Source of the DNA: Pirellulaceae bacterium | GTDB taxonomy: Bacteria > Planctomycetota > Planctomycetia > Pirellulales > Pirellulaceae | NCBI GenBank assembly: GCA_013002105.1 | Contig: JABDKS010000201.1 | Location: forward strand, 1 to 15,156 | DNA length: 15,156 nt | Reading direction: 5' to 3' | Shown here: one piece after another, positions 15,136 to 15,156 of the stretch | Layout: each line of letters begins with the position of its first letter | Position numbering within the stretch: the stretch's first letter is position 1 | Program-made: the position numbers and the translations under genes | The notes under the pieces: model-generated | Told to the model about the DNA's origin: nothing | Databases searched by the model: none | What the model saw: only the letters and a program-made list of their open reading frames with translations

Positions 15136-15156
15136 CCGAATGGCACTTACTTCACT

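Overview
The window looks like a chromosomal, mostly housekeeping segment of a planctomycete, probably a Pirellulaceae (Rhodopirellula-like) bacterium. The support is moderate GC, frequent GTG starts, weak or absent Shine-Dalgarno sequences, long spacers between cotranscribed genes, many N-terminal extensions, and protein variants such as GDEAKGK in PurA. The assignment is by recognition of style, not by a search.

Left part (1-1540, + strand): the 3' part of a two-helix membrane protein with a YcxB-like look whose frame is open to the window edge, then a small lipoprotein of unknown function. Centre-left (1534-5137, - strand): aspS, convergent with the lipoprotein gene, and upstream of it a major-facilitator transporter followed by a clear intrinsic terminator, so the two minus-strand genes are probably separate transcription units. 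The AspRS carries the H31/Gly84 pair typical of non-discriminating enzymes, which implies an indirect Asn-tRNA (GatCAB) route.

From 5379 rightwards every gene is on the + strand: an exported glutathione-peroxidase-family thiol peroxidase, purA (with two hairpins ahead of it, the second terminator-like), uppS and cdsA (undecaprenyl diphosphate and CDP-diacylglycerol synthesis, i.e. cell-envelope lipids), and then phoH, pgpH, ybeY and a CNNM/CBS (CorC/YbeX-like) membrane protein. The last four combine the proteobacterial ybeZ-ybeY-ybeX order with the Firmicutes phoH-pgpH-ybeY order: RNA/ribosome maturation, c-di-AMP breakdown and a probable divalent-cation protein in one string. ybeY and the CBS gene overlap by ATGA.

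No tRNA, rRNA, CRISPR array, insertion sequence or phage gene was seen. I found no convincing undescribed system. The points most worth a second look are the non-discriminating AspRS signature, the hairpin pair before purA, three separate 15-bp-period tandem repeats around uppS that read as pentapeptide repeats in some frames, a 28-codon ORF bridging uppS and cdsA, unusual catalytic-motif residues in CdsA, PurA, UppS and YbeY, a roughly 105-residue insert in the transporter, and a palindrome at the right edge that may be a dispersed REP-like element.
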